Shown here one piece after another: positions 19,304 to 28,237 of a DNA stretch of 64,000 nucleotides. Each line of letters begins with the position of its first letter. Positions within the stretch are counted from its first letter, which is position 1. The notes under the pieces were generated by a model, which did no database searches, had not been told where the DNA came from, and was given only the letters and a program-made list of their open reading frames with translations. Source of the DNA: JAXLVB01 sp046329195 (GTDB lineage: Bacteria; Bacteroidota; Bacteroidia; Cytophagales; Spirosomataceae); the NCBI GenBank assembly GCA_046329195.1, contig JAXLVB010000002.1, positions 2,170,001-2,234,000 on the forward strand, given 5' to 3'. The position numbers and the translations under genes are program-made.

Positions 19304-20638
19304 TTAGTACTTGAATGGCTTACCTCCTGCCATTACTTCTTGCGTTTTTTCGTCAAACGTCACCCGCAATCCTGTACGATACGCAGCATTTGACATAATG
19401 GTTGCGATAGAGTGTTGATAACCTGCTTCGATAGGGGCATTTGGTGTTTTGCGAGAGCGAACACACTCCATCCAATTTTTGATGTGGTTAAAAGTTAGCG
19501 GGTCGCCACCGGTGTTGGCATCCGTCGCTACTTTCATACCTTGCAGTTTCATTGGCGACAACAAGTTGGCTTTGAGTCCCATCGCTTTGGCTTCTCCTTC
19601 ACGCAAGCCACCTGTATCCGAAATTTCGTTGGTGTCTAAGTTAATCATACCACCGTTTGAGTAGTACAATTCTTTGGTTTCACCCGCCGAGTTAGAGAAG
19701 CGACTCGTAAATTGCACTTGGAATCCTGAGGTAGGGTCGTTCAATGGGCCGTAATCAAACACTACGGTGAGGGTATCAGCGTTTTTGCGTCCGTCTTTCC
19801 ATTGGTAAATGCCTCCGTTGGCCACCACACTCCGAGGATGTGGCAAGCCCGAAAACCAGTGAACGGTATCAATCTGATGGCTCATCCACTGACCAGGGAT
19901 ACCTGACGAATATGGCCAAAACAAGCGGTATTCGAGGTATTTACGAGGGTCAAAGGCTTCGTAGGGGCGGTTCATTAGGTAACGTTTCCAATCCACATCG
20001 CTTTCTTTAAGCGTTGAGGTCAGGCTCGGGCGACGCCAGCGCCCCGGCTGATTGACGTTCCACATCAACTCTACCATAACGATAGGACCAAATTTACCCG
20101 ATTTGATAAAGTCCTCAGCGGCGTGGTAGTTCTCGCCACTGCGACGTTGCGAACCAATCTGTACGATTTTTTTCGACTCCTTCACTGCCTTTAGCACCGC
20201 ACGGTTGTCTTCCATAGTTTCGGCCAAGGGCTTTTCGGTATAGCAATCACAACCAGCCTTTACTGCTTCTACGGTATGGAGGGCGTGTTGAAAGTCAGCT
20301 GTTGAGAGCATAACGGCATCTACCATTTTGGAGGCATACAACTCGTCGTTGTTCCGAAACACTTTTACATCACTACCTAGTTGCTTATCCAAAAATGCCT
20401 TTCCTTCTTCACGGCGGCGGTTCCAAATATCTGACAGTGCCACCATTTCAAAGTTCATTTCTTTTTGCAAGGCTTTGAACGGCCCTACATGCGACTGACG
20501 GTGACGATCTGAAAAACCTACACAGGCCACCCGAACTCGGTCGTTGGCTCCTAAAATTTTGCCATAGCTTTTGGCACTAAATGCTACGGAGCCCAAGGCT
20601 ACAATAGCTGAATTTTTGGTAAATTCTCGGCGATTCAT
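19304..20638 (-). CDS. Gfo/Idh/MocA-family oxidoreductase, Tat-exported
   Basis: NAD(P)-dependent sugar oxidoreductase. The N-terminus carries a twin-arginine signal (NRREFTKNSAIVALGSVAF), so the protein is probably exported folded with its cofactor. The Rossmann part begins RVRVACVGFSDRH, unusual in having F-S instead of the normal GxGxxG. The family EKPLA motif is at residues 135-139, followed by GSQRRSGENY and the C-terminal alpha/beta domain (HQIDTVHWFSGLPHP). Length of 444 is typical. It is the last gene of the minus-strand carbohydrate arm after DUF1080, GH3 and Uma2. In such loci these enzymes are linked to oxidation of glycosides to 3-keto sugars; that role is inferred from context. 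Confidence 0.9.
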   Translation of the reverse strand: MNRREFTKNSAIVALGSVAFSAKSYGKILGANDRVRVACVGFSDRHRQSHVGPFKALQKEMNFEMVALSDIWNRRREEGKAFLDKQLGSDVKVFRNNDELYASKMVDAVMLSTADFQHALHTVEAVKAGCDCYTEKPLAETMEDNRAVLKAVKESKKIVQIGSQRRSGENYHAAEDFIKSGKFGPIVMVELMWNVNQPGRWRRPSLTSTLKESDVDWKRYLMNRPYEAFDPRKYLEYRLFWPYSSGIPGQWMSHQIDTVHWFSGLPHPRSVVANGGIYQWKDGRKNADTLTVVFDYGPLNDPTSGFQVQFTSRFSNSAGETKELYYSNGGMINLDTNEISDTGGLREGEAKAMGLKANLLSPMKLQGMKVATDANTGGDPLTFNHIKNWMECVRSRKTPNAPIEAGYQHSIATIMSNAAYRTGLRVTFDEKTQEVMAGGKPFKY

Positions 20639-20704
20639 CTGATTCGTACCCCTCCCCCAAAGGGATAATTGGTTTGAGGTTATGACTAAGCCAGTGTGTG
20701 GGGA

Positions 20705-21367
20705 TTATAGACTTAGTATAGATTGTACAAAAGTAACGTTTTTAGTGTCATCAAAAATAGCTTCAACGGGCAGATTCAACCCCTCCAAAACAGCACAGTG
20801 GATGACGCCTTCGTCCGTTTTCTTAAGGAGTTCGAATTGACCATTTTTTAGTAGATATTGCTCAACAGTTTCATTTTCTGCATCTATCAACCAATACTCG
20901 GCTACTTGATGTGCTTCAAAATCTCTAAATTTTATTCCTCGGTCTCGTTCGGCAGTGCTATCGGATAGTACCTCTATGATAAAATCTGGCACTGGAAAAA
21001 GCGACTGATTGGGTGCAATGGCATCGGCTTTTGCCTTACCAAAAAACATGAGATCGGGTTCATAGTCATTTCTGGTAAACCTTGCCATTACTTTTTCGTG
21101 CGTTACTCGACCCAGCTGAAACTTTAACGCATAGATACTCAGAATTCTAAAGAGATTATCGCCCACCATAGCATGTCGGCTTTTTACAGGCGAATGCACG
21201 ATGATTTCCCCATTGATAAACTCCGCCTTTACGTCGTCAGTTACCCAATTGTAGAATGCTTCTCGCTTTAGCTGCTCTTCACGAAGCAACAGTTGGGCTT
21301 TTTCTAAAATCTGAAAGGCTTCGGGTGTATCCATCAATAAATCCAAAATCTCTGCAGAATGACTCAT
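20705..21367 (-). CDS. Uma2-family (DUF820) putative nuclease, copy 1
   Basis: A 220-residue protein of the Uma2 family, which has a PD-(D/E)xK nuclease fold and is often present in many copies in Bacteroidota and cyanobacteria. Visible landmarks: EFINGEIIVHSPVKSRHA, FTRNDYEPDLMFF (putative catalytic Asp), VPDFIIEVLSDSTAERDRGIKF (Glu and Lys of the active site) and VAEYWLIDAENETVEQYLL. It lies between the GH3 and oxidoreductase genes in the same direction, but a role in sugar use is unlikely. It is a close paralogue of the gene at 55643-56302. Confidence 0.9.
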   Translation of the reverse strand: MSHSAEILDLLMDTPEAFQILEKAQLLLREEQLKREAFYNWVTDDVKAEFINGEIIVHSPVKSRHAMVGDNLFRILSIYALKFQLGRVTHEKVMARFTRNDYEPDLMFFGKAKADAIAPNQSLFPVPDFIIEVLSDSTAERDRGIKFRDFEAHQVAEYWLIDAENETVEQYLLKNGQFELLKKTDEGVIHCAVLEGLNLPVEAIFDDTKNVTFVQSILSL

Positions 21368-21431
21368 AAGTCGTTTGGATGTTTCTTTGGATAAAATTAG
21401 ACATTCTGTTTATCTCAACCAAACATTGCCT

Positions 21432-23429
21432 TTAATAACTCAATCCGTGTCCAAATTTGAATAACCCATAGCCCTGCGGCTCTAAGTACCCCGGTACATC
21501 TGATTTGTTTTCGGCCACGGCCTTTTCAGAAGCAGGTACGGTGAACGGTAACTTGCCCGTTGGCTTGAACGCTCCTGTTACAATGTCTAACAAGGCGTCT
21601 TGTGTAGTGCCAAATGTGGCCAAAAGGGTCTTGGCTTTGCCTTTGTCAATCTCATCAATAACCCAAGGATTGGTAAAATTAATGGCCAGAATAGTCGGTT
21701 TGGTATTTAGTAACTCATTGACATGCTTCACATCAATTCTGTTTTTTGACAAACTCAACTCAATAGGAGCTCCTCCAGAACTAAACAAACCACCCGCATT
21801 GGGTATTAGCCATAGTAATACTACATCGGCTTCCTCTTTAGTACCCACAAACTCAAGATTAGGGTAGTTCCCAACTGGTTTGTTGACCGTAATAGCGTTG
21901 GGATTACGTCCGTTATTGAAATAGGTTTCAAAATAAACTTTCGTTTTTTTGGTGATTGGAAGCTGTTTTTCGTCGTTGCGAAGCAACACGATAGATTTGC
22001 GATGTGCCAAATCTGCTTTCTTCTGAAACTCAGCGTTACCCACCAACTTCACGGCAGCCTCCACATCCACATAAGGGTTTTCAAAGAGACTTAATTCAAA
22101 TTTTTCCTTCAACAGTTTTTGAACCGATTGGTTAATCCTTGCTTCGGTCACTAAGCCTTTCTTGACGGTTTCGAGCAACATGGCGGGGTCTGCTGTTCCT
22201 GAAAAAATATCAACACCAGCGTTGAGTGCTTTTTGATAACGCTCGGTAAGGCTGAGGTTTTCTACCCCCCAAGGCATCATATCAATGGGTCCCGTATCGG
22301 AGTTGATGATGCCCTTAAAGCCAAGTTTCTTTTGTAATAAGTCGGTGGTGACGGCTTTGTTATACGAAAAACCAACGTTTTCAAACTCTTTGCCTTTGGG
22401 AGCAGAATAATACGGCATAATAGCCGATGTACCCGCTTCGATAGCTGCCTTGAAGGGCTTTACATGATAGTCAAACATTCCTCCTGGATAGTGGGCAAAT
22501 TTACCCCAATCAAAGTGGGAGTCTTGACCTCCTTCTTGGGGGCCTCCTCCCGGAAAATGCTTGGTAGTCAGTGCTACTGATTGCTTACTCAACTTATTTC
22601 CTTGAAAGCCCAACACAATTTCTCGAATCATACTAGCGACCCAATCGGCGTCTTCGCCAAAGGTGCCTTCTACTCGCTGCCAACGGGGCTCGGTGGCGAG
22701 GTCGGCCATGTACATATAGCCCTTGCGCAAGCCCACGGCTGCCCATTCTTTACTAGCTATTTCGGCAAATTCACGGGTGAGTTTTAAATCTCGCATGGCC
22801 GATAGCCCTAATTCGCCAGGCCATCTCGAAAAGGCCGTTTGCCCTACACTTAAGCCAATAGAAGCGTCCGTAGTAACGTGGTTACGAGGGTTGGAAGCCA
22901 CAATAGCCGGAATACCCAACCTCGACGTTTCGCAGAGTGCCTGAAGATTGTTAGCCCATTCGGCGATATTTTTGGGGCTGGTATTGGCTCTCAGAATAAA
23001 ATGGCGAAGATGAAAACTTGTCACGCCTTTGGTAGTACCCGCCGCCGACAACATGGGGGTTGGCAGCGGTTTGCGAGTAAACATATTGTTGGGCTGAACA
23101 AGGTCTTCTTCATTAAACCCACTCGAAATCTCGGTCTTAGGCGCACTAGCCTGAAAGGCCAAGTCGCCTGCCATGCGGGTGGTGCTGATGAGCATAAATC
23201 CAATTTTTTCTTCGAGCGTCATTTGGGTCACCAAGTTGCTTGCTCGCTGGTCTGCTGTCAGTCGCCAATCTTCATAAGGGTCGAGTTTTCCATTTTTATT
23301 AAGGTCTTTAAACGTAAACCCGCTTGCAGTAATCGTCTTGACAGAGCGATAACCCAACGAAGGTTGTGTGATTTTTTGTGCCAATGCAAGATTGGATGCT
23401 ATCACAAGAAAAAAAGCGACTTTTTTCAT
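21432..23429 (-). CDS. glycoside hydrolase family 3 (beta-glucosidase-like)
   Basis: Secreted or periplasmic GH3 enzyme; signal peptide MKKVAFFLVIASNLALA. It has the N-terminal TIM barrel with KHFPGGGPQEGGQDSHF, and the nucleophile Asp at about residue 378 in GFKGIINSDTG (canonical GxxxSDW with W replaced by T). A C-terminal alpha/beta sandwich starts at about residue 480 (HRKSIVLLRNDEKQLPI). The protein ends at the FGHGLSY motif, so the FN3 tail of longer BglX-type enzymes is absent. The gene follows DUF1080 by 27 nt on the same strand, consistent with one operon. It probably releases glucose or a related sugar from beta-glycosides; exact specificity is unknown. Confidence 0.93.
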   Translation of the reverse strand: MKKVAFFLVIASNLALAQKITQPSLGYRSVKTITASGFTFKDLNKNGKLDPYEDWRLTADQRASNLVTQMTLEEKIGFMLISTTRMAGDLAFQASAPKTEISSGFNEEDLVQPNNMFTRKPLPTPMLSAAGTTKGVTSFHLRHFILRANTSPKNIAEWANNLQALCETSRLGIPAIVASNPRNHVTTDASIGLSVGQTAFSRWPGELGLSAMRDLKLTREFAEIASKEWAAVGLRKGYMYMADLATEPRWQRVEGTFGEDADWVASMIREIVLGFQGNKLSKQSVALTTKHFPGGGPQEGGQDSHFDWGKFAHYPGGMFDYHVKPFKAAIEAGTSAIMPYYSAPKGKEFENVGFSYNKAVTTDLLQKKLGFKGIINSDTGPIDMMPWGVENLSLTERYQKALNAGVDIFSGTADPAMLLETVKKGLVTEARINQSVQKLLKEKFELSLFENPYVDVEAAVKLVGNAEFQKKADLAHRKSIVLLRNDEKQLPITKKTKVYFETYFNNGRNPNAITVNKPVGNYPNLEFVGTKEEADVVLLWLIPNAGGLFSSGGAPIELSLSKNRIDVKHVNELLNTKPTILAINFTNPWVIDEIDKGKAKTLLATFGTTQDALLDIVTGAFKPTGKLPFTVPASEKAVAENKSDVPGYLEPQGYGLFKFGHGLSY

Positions 23430-23456
23430 TTCAATGACTTTTAAATGGGTTTTATC

Positions 23457-24809
23457 CTATTTTAATTCTCGAATTTTTAAGTTTCTAAACGACACATTGT
23501 CGCCATGATCTTGCAGCAAAATATTGCCTTTGTCGTTCATTCCAAAACCAGAATAATTGGCATACTTAGAACGAGCCACTAATGCTTGGAATACATTGCT
23601 TTTACGTTCGTATTCTACCACTTTGAAGCCATTGAGCCAATGCTGCACGATATTGTTGGGATACACCACAATACGACCTTGGTTCCATTCGCCTATTTTG
23701 CGCTGGAATCGTTTGTCTTGCTTATATGAAGGAATCAAATCGTAAAGGCTACCTAATGTACGGTTACCCACCACCCCTTGCTTTGCATCAGGATGACGTT
23801 CATCATCAAGCACCTGAAACTCAAGGCCAATACCTGACTTTCCACCCGAATCAAAGGCTTCGTTGACGAAATACTTCAACCCTGAGTTAGCACCCTCCGT
23901 AAGTTTAAACTCAAACGTCAGTTCAAAAGCGCCATAGAGTTCGTTAGTCACGATATCATTTCCTGTTTCGGAGCCATCTGATTTGCTTACAGAAATACTT
24001 CCGTCTGCTATAGACCAGCGTTTTTCTGGCATTTTATCACCATGAACCGCACGCCAACCTGTAAAATCTTTGCCATTGAAGAGCAGTTTAAATCCTTGGG
24101 CTTTTTCCTGTTCAGAAAGGTTATTCAACGTAAGGTTAATTACTGGACAGCTGTCCAAAGGGCTGACTTTCAAGTTTTCGGTTTGGATTTTGATATTTTT
24201 CCAGTGGATTTTCATACCTTCTTTCATGGTGCCATAAAGAGCATGAACTTGTAAAGCGATGAACCCTTTGGCCGTCATATCGTCAATCAAATGAGCCGTC
24301 GGAACACCGTTAATAAAGGTGCGAATTGTGCTTCCGATGGCTTCAATTCGATAATGATTCCATTCGGTCGGTTTAAAGGCCTTTTTACCTTCGGGGTTAA
24401 TGTTAGGGATATAAAGCCAGTCACGACGGGCCTCGTCATAAATCCCACCCGACCACGCACGGTCGCTGGGATCGATTTCCATTTGATACCCATGTACTCT
24501 ACCATTCTGATAATCAGGCTTTGACAAACTCCTAAACTGAACCCCGCCGTTCATAGGGTCGTCGAGTTTTAAATCTAATTCGAGTATGAAATCGCCGTAT
24601 TCTTTTTCAGTACATAAAAAAGAGTTAGGTGTATTAGCTACAGTAGTACCTACTATCTCTCCCTTCTCGACGGTGTATTTGGCTTGCCCGTTCAGTTGTT
24701 TCCATCCTTTCAGATCTTTGCCATTGAAAAGTGACTCCCATTTTGCTTGGGCTACCGAAGCAGAATAGATGCTAGTACATATTAAAAGCAAGCAGGCGAT
24801 GCGTTTCAT
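23457..24809 (-). CDS. double DUF1080 (3-keto-disaccharide hydrolase family) protein
   Basis: Signal peptide MKRIACLLLICTSIYSASVAQA. Two DUF1080 beta-jelly-roll domains in tandem: about residues 27-210 (LFNGKDLKGWKQLNG ... VHGYQMEIDPSDRAWSGGIYDE) and about 230-450 (LLFNGKDFTGWRAVHG ... GIGLEFQVLDDERHPDA). Each carries the LFNGKDLxGW opening and the EFQVLD/YQMEID acidic strand. The fold is related to GH16 and concanavalin-like lectins, and the family includes enzymes acting on 3-keto glycosides. It is the first gene of the minus-strand arm, divergent from susC across a 255-bp regulatory gap. Confidence 0.92.
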   Translation of the reverse strand: MKRIACLLLICTSIYSASVAQAKWESLFNGKDLKGWKQLNGQAKYTVEKGEIVGTTVANTPNSFLCTEKEYGDFILELDLKLDDPMNGGVQFRSLSKPDYQNGRVHGYQMEIDPSDRAWSGGIYDEARRDWLYIPNINPEGKKAFKPTEWNHYRIEAIGSTIRTFINGVPTAHLIDDMTAKGFIALQVHALYGTMKEGMKIHWKNIKIQTENLKVSPLDSCPVINLTLNNLSEQEKAQGFKLLFNGKDFTGWRAVHGDKMPEKRWSIADGSISVSKSDGSETGNDIVTNELYGAFELTFEFKLTEGANSGLKYFVNEAFDSGGKSGIGLEFQVLDDERHPDAKQGVVGNRTLGSLYDLIPSYKQDKRFQRKIGEWNQGRIVVYPNNIVQHWLNGFKVVEYERKSNVFQALVARSKYANYSGFGMNDKGNILLQDHGDNVSFRNLKIRELK

Positions 24810-24896
24810 AGCGTTTTTTAGTAAAATATGGTTGGATTATCTCACAAAATTAGAGGCAGACAATTCTTAAAAAAGTTAAAATTTATCTTTTTTTAT

Positions 24897-24921
24897 GTAA
24901 ACGTTTACGGTAACGTTTGCG
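24897..24921. promoter_or_regulatory. LacI-type operator-like palindrome between DUF1080 and susC
   Basis: A perfect 12-bp palindrome, gtaaacgtttac (24897-24908), followed after 3 nt by a second half-match, aacgtttgc (24912-24920). Palindromes centred on AACGTT flanked by A/T are the standard recognition shape of LacI/GalR-family repressors and catabolite elements. It is placed 88 bp before the DUF1080 start and 144 bp before susC, so it could control both arms. No LacI-family gene is in the window. Confidence 0.6.
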
Positions 24922-25064
24922 TAAAATTTTTCACTATTCTATGAAAAATTATTACTTTTTATTTTATTTCTTTGTATGGTAGAATATGCTGTTTAGGTGT
25001 GTATTGGCCCTATCCTACTAACCTTTGAAACCTACTTTTAATTAATCTTTTAACTTACTTTTCT

Positions 25065-28000
25065 ATGAAGCTACGTTTACTGAAAAACAAGCTAATGAAT
25101 GTGCTGCTGGTCACGCTCTTTGTTAGCTTTCAAGCACTTGCTCAGGGCATAACTGTCAAGGGCAAGATTACTTCTCAAACCGACGGAGGAGCCCTTCCGG
25201 GTGTGTCAGTTGCCCTCAAAGGCACTTCTCGTGGTACTACAACTGATGTCAGCGGTAACTTTACCTTAAACAACGCTGACACTAAAGGCACGTTGGTGAT
25301 TTCGTACATCGGCTACACTTCTCAAGAGATTTCCATTGGTAATCGCTCTACCATCAATGTTATATTGGTAGAGGATGCCAAGGCGCTTTCAGAAGTAGTA
25401 GTTGTAGGTTATGGTACTCAAAAGAAAAGCCAATTGACAGGTGCTATTTCGTCAGTAACGCCTCGCCAATTGACCGAGATGCCGATTACGAACCTTGGTC
25501 AGGCCATTCAGGGTCGTGTAGCAGGGGTGGACGTGGCGCAGTCGGGTTCTAAGCCTGGTGCTGTACCAACCATCCGTATTCGGGGTCGCCGCTCTTTCAG
25601 AGCATCAAATGACCCACTTTATGTAGTGGATGGTATTCCGCTAGTAGGGGGTTACGAAGACATGAACCCCAACGATGTGCAGTCAATGGAAATCTTGAAA
25701 GATGCTACCGCTACTGCCATTTATGGTTCTCGTGGTGCTAACGGGGTTATCCTGATTACTACGAAGCGTGGCAACCCAACAGGTGGCCCCAAAAAGACAA
25801 CCATTACGTATGACACGTACTATGGCCAATCACAAGCTTACAACCAGTTGCGTTTGTTTACAGGTTCTGAGTTTGCCGAGTACGTTCGTGAGTCTCGCCG
25901 TGGTGCCAGCTCTGGTAACCTTTACAAAGATGTTAACGGTAACCCTGTGCCTACTGGTGTAGCCGATGATTATGCTGACTCTAAAGTGGACGTGTTCGAT
26001 GCCAACGTGTTAGCAGGTATCAAAGAAGGCCGTAACTCTCAGTATCAAGACTTTATGCTTCGCAAAGGAAGTATCCAAAGCCACAGCTTGGGGATTCAAG
26101 GCGGTGACGATAGAACTCAATTCTACATTTCAGGAAGTTATTTCAAAGACAACGGGGTTTCGCCGGGCCTAGATTTTACTCGGATGTCGTTGCGTGCTAA
26201 TATTGACCACCAAATCAGTAAAATCTTCAAAGTAGGTCTTTCTTCGTATAGCATGACTTCTACTCGTAACGGCGCCAACTGGAACCCTTATGGTTTTGCT
26301 CTACAACAAAACCCATTAGGAACGCCTTACCTCTACACGCCAGGTTCGGGAACATTTGGTAGCGGTGGTACCTACGATACCAATACCTTGGTTTTCTCGC
26401 CAACGAACGACGCCCTTTTGACAAACCCACTGTTTGAATTAGTGCCAGGTGCTCAAATTGACGAAACTAAGAAATACCGCATCTTTAACAGTTTCTATCT
26501 CCAAGCCAAAATCATTGATGGTTTGACTTATCGTGTCAACTTTGGTCCAGACCTTCAAATTCAGCGGGCAGGTCGTTTTGTTGGCTCAATGACCAACCAA
26601 AACAAGGGTGGTAACAACTTTGCCTCGTCTAGTAATGTAATTGATTTTAACTGGACATTAGAGAACATCGTTAATTACGAAAAGAAATTTGGTAAACACA
26701 ATGTTGCAGTAACAGCTCTCCACTCTATCCAAAAAGACAATCTCCAGTCGTATAGTTCGAGTGGACAAGGGATTCCGGTCGAAACTCAGTCTTTCTACAA
26801 CATCGGAGCAGCTGCTGTACCAGGCGTTGCCCAGTCAAACTTGACTGAGTGGACATTGAACTCATTCATGGGTCGTATCAACTACGATTACGATGACAAA
26901 TATTTGTTGACAGCTACCATCCGTCGAGATGGCTCTAGCCGATTCGGTGAAAACACCAAATACGGTAACTTCCCGGGTGTGGCTTTGGGTTGGAACATCC
27001 ACAATGAAGACTTTTTGAAGAGCGTCAGCTGGATTGATGCCTTGAAACTCCGTGCCAGTGTGGGTTCGGTAGGTAACCAAGCGGTGGCTCCGTACCAAAC
27101 ACAAGGTTTGTTGAGCCGTACTGTCTATGCTTGGAACACTACTGCTTCTTATGGATACCGTCCTAACACGATTGGTAACCCTGATATGCGCTGGGAAGGT
27201 TCTACTACCAAAAACGTAGGTTTAGACTTCTCGTTGTGGAAAGGTCGTGTGTCTGGTTCGTTCGAACTTTACAAAGTAAACACTACCGCCTTATTGTTGG
27301 CTGACCAGTTACCTACTTCAACAGGCTTTAGCGCCGTGACTCGTAACGTTGGTGAAACACAAAACTCTGGTTTTGAAGCTACTATCAGCACTGTCAACGT
27401 AAACAAAGGCGGCTTTAAGTGGACTTGGGACATTGCCTTCACTAAAAACAAGGAGCAAATTGTATCATTGTACAACGGTGCTGTGGATGACATCGGTAAC
27501 AAGTGGTTCATTGGATATCCTTTGACTGCCTTCTACGATTATACTAAAGATGGTATTTGGCAGCTCGGCCAAGAAAGTGATGCTGCAAAATATGGCACAA
27601 AAGTGGGTCAAATTCACGTTACTGATAAAAACGGCGATGGTAAAATTGATGGTAACGACCGTTATATCTTAGGTTCAGAAGTACCCAACTGGACAGGTAG
27701 CTTAACCAACCGTTTCTCTTACAAAGGTTTTGACCTTTCTATCTTGATTTATGCTCGTATTGGCCAAACTATCCTGAGTGGTTTCCACCGTGACAACAAC
27801 CAGTTGGCCGGTCGTTATCAGCAAATTAAAGTTGATTACTGGACACCTAACAACCCAACTAACGAGTTCCCTCGTCCTAACAAAGACCAAGAATTCCCTG
27901 TTTATAACCAAACGCTAATCTATTTTGATGGTTCGTTTGTAAAAATCCGTAACATCAACTTTGGTTATACCGTACCAACCTCGTTCTGCAAGAAATTTGG

Positions 28001-28169
28001 TTGTGAATCGCTCCGCATTTTTGCTAGTATTCAACAACCTAAAATTTGGTCAACTTACATGAGCAAATACAACGGTGTGGATCCAGAAGTAGCAGAAGGT
28101 AACAACACTGGTAGTGGTGTAACACCAGCAACTACTGTAACCACAGCAGGTTTAAATATTAGATTCTAA
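25065..28169 (+). CDS. SusC/RagA-family TonB-dependent outer-membrane transporter
   Basis: A 1034-residue glycan importer. It has a signal peptide ending FQALAQ, a carboxypeptidase-like regulatory domain (about 25-110: VKGKITSQTDGGALPGVSVALKGTSRGTTTD), a TonB-box-like linker (ALSEVVVVGYGTQKKSQLTGAIS), a plug with PTIRIRGRRSFRASNDPLYVVDGIPL and DVQSMEILKDATATAIYGSRGANGVILITTKRG, then the 22-strand barrel ending in F (AGLNIRF). It is paired with susD 68 nt downstream, forming the usual lidded 'pedal-bin' transporter. Neighbouring GH3, DUF1080 and oxidoreductase genes indicate an oligosaccharide or glycoside substrate; it is not identifiable from sequence. Confidence 0.97.
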   Translation: MKLRLLKNKLMNVLLVTLFVSFQALAQGITVKGKITSQTDGGALPGVSVALKGTSRGTTTDVSGNFTLNNADTKGTLVISYIGYTSQEISIGNRSTINVILVEDAKALSEVVVVGYGTQKKSQLTGAISSVTPRQLTEMPITNLGQAIQGRVAGVDVAQSGSKPGAVPTIRIRGRRSFRASNDPLYVVDGIPLVGGYEDMNPNDVQSMEILKDATATAIYGSRGANGVILITTKRGNPTGGPKKTTITYDTYYGQSQAYNQLRLFTGSEFAEYVRESRRGASSGNLYKDVNGNPVPTGVADDYADSKVDVFDANVLAGIKEGRNSQYQDFMLRKGSIQSHSLGIQGGDDRTQFYISGSYFKDNGVSPGLDFTRMSLRANIDHQISKIFKVGLSSYSMTSTRNGANWNPYGFALQQNPLGTPYLYTPGSGTFGSGGTYDTNTLVFSPTNDALLTNPLFELVPGAQIDETKKYRIFNSFYLQAKIIDGLTYRVNFGPDLQIQRAGRFVGSMTNQNKGGNNFASSSNVIDFNWTLENIVNYEKKFGKHNVAVTALHSIQKDNLQSYSSSGQGIPVETQSFYNIGAAAVPGVAQSNLTEWTLNSFMGRINYDYDDKYLLTATIRRDGSSRFGENTKYGNFPGVALGWNIHNEDFLKSVSWIDALKLRASVGSVGNQAVAPYQTQGLLSRTVYAWNTTASYGYRPNTIGNPDMRWEGSTTKNVGLDFSLWKGRVSGSFELYKVNTTALLLADQLPTSTGFSAVTRNVGETQNSGFEATISTVNVNKGGFKWTWDIAFTKNKEQIVSLYNGAVDDIGNKWFIGYPLTAFYDYTKDGIWQLGQESDAAKYGTKVGQIHVTDKNGDGKIDGNDRYILGSEVPNWTGSLTNRFSYKGFDLSILIYARIGQTILSGFHRDNNQLAGRYQQIKVDYWTPNNPTNEFPRPNKDQEFPVYNQTLIYFDGSFVKIRNINFGYTVPTSFCKKFGCESLRIFASIQQPKIWSTYMSKYNGVDPEVAEGNNTGSGVTPATTVTTAGLNIRF

Positions 28170-28237
28170 CAACAGCCCCCTACTCTATAGGTGAACAAAA
28201 CATCTAATTCTCCTGAGAGGGCTAAACCATAACAACG

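Noticed and set aside
22878..23444. 188-residue plus-strand ORF over the GH3 5' end
   Set aside because: Shadow of the GH3 gene, whose sense frame has signal peptide and catalytic motifs.
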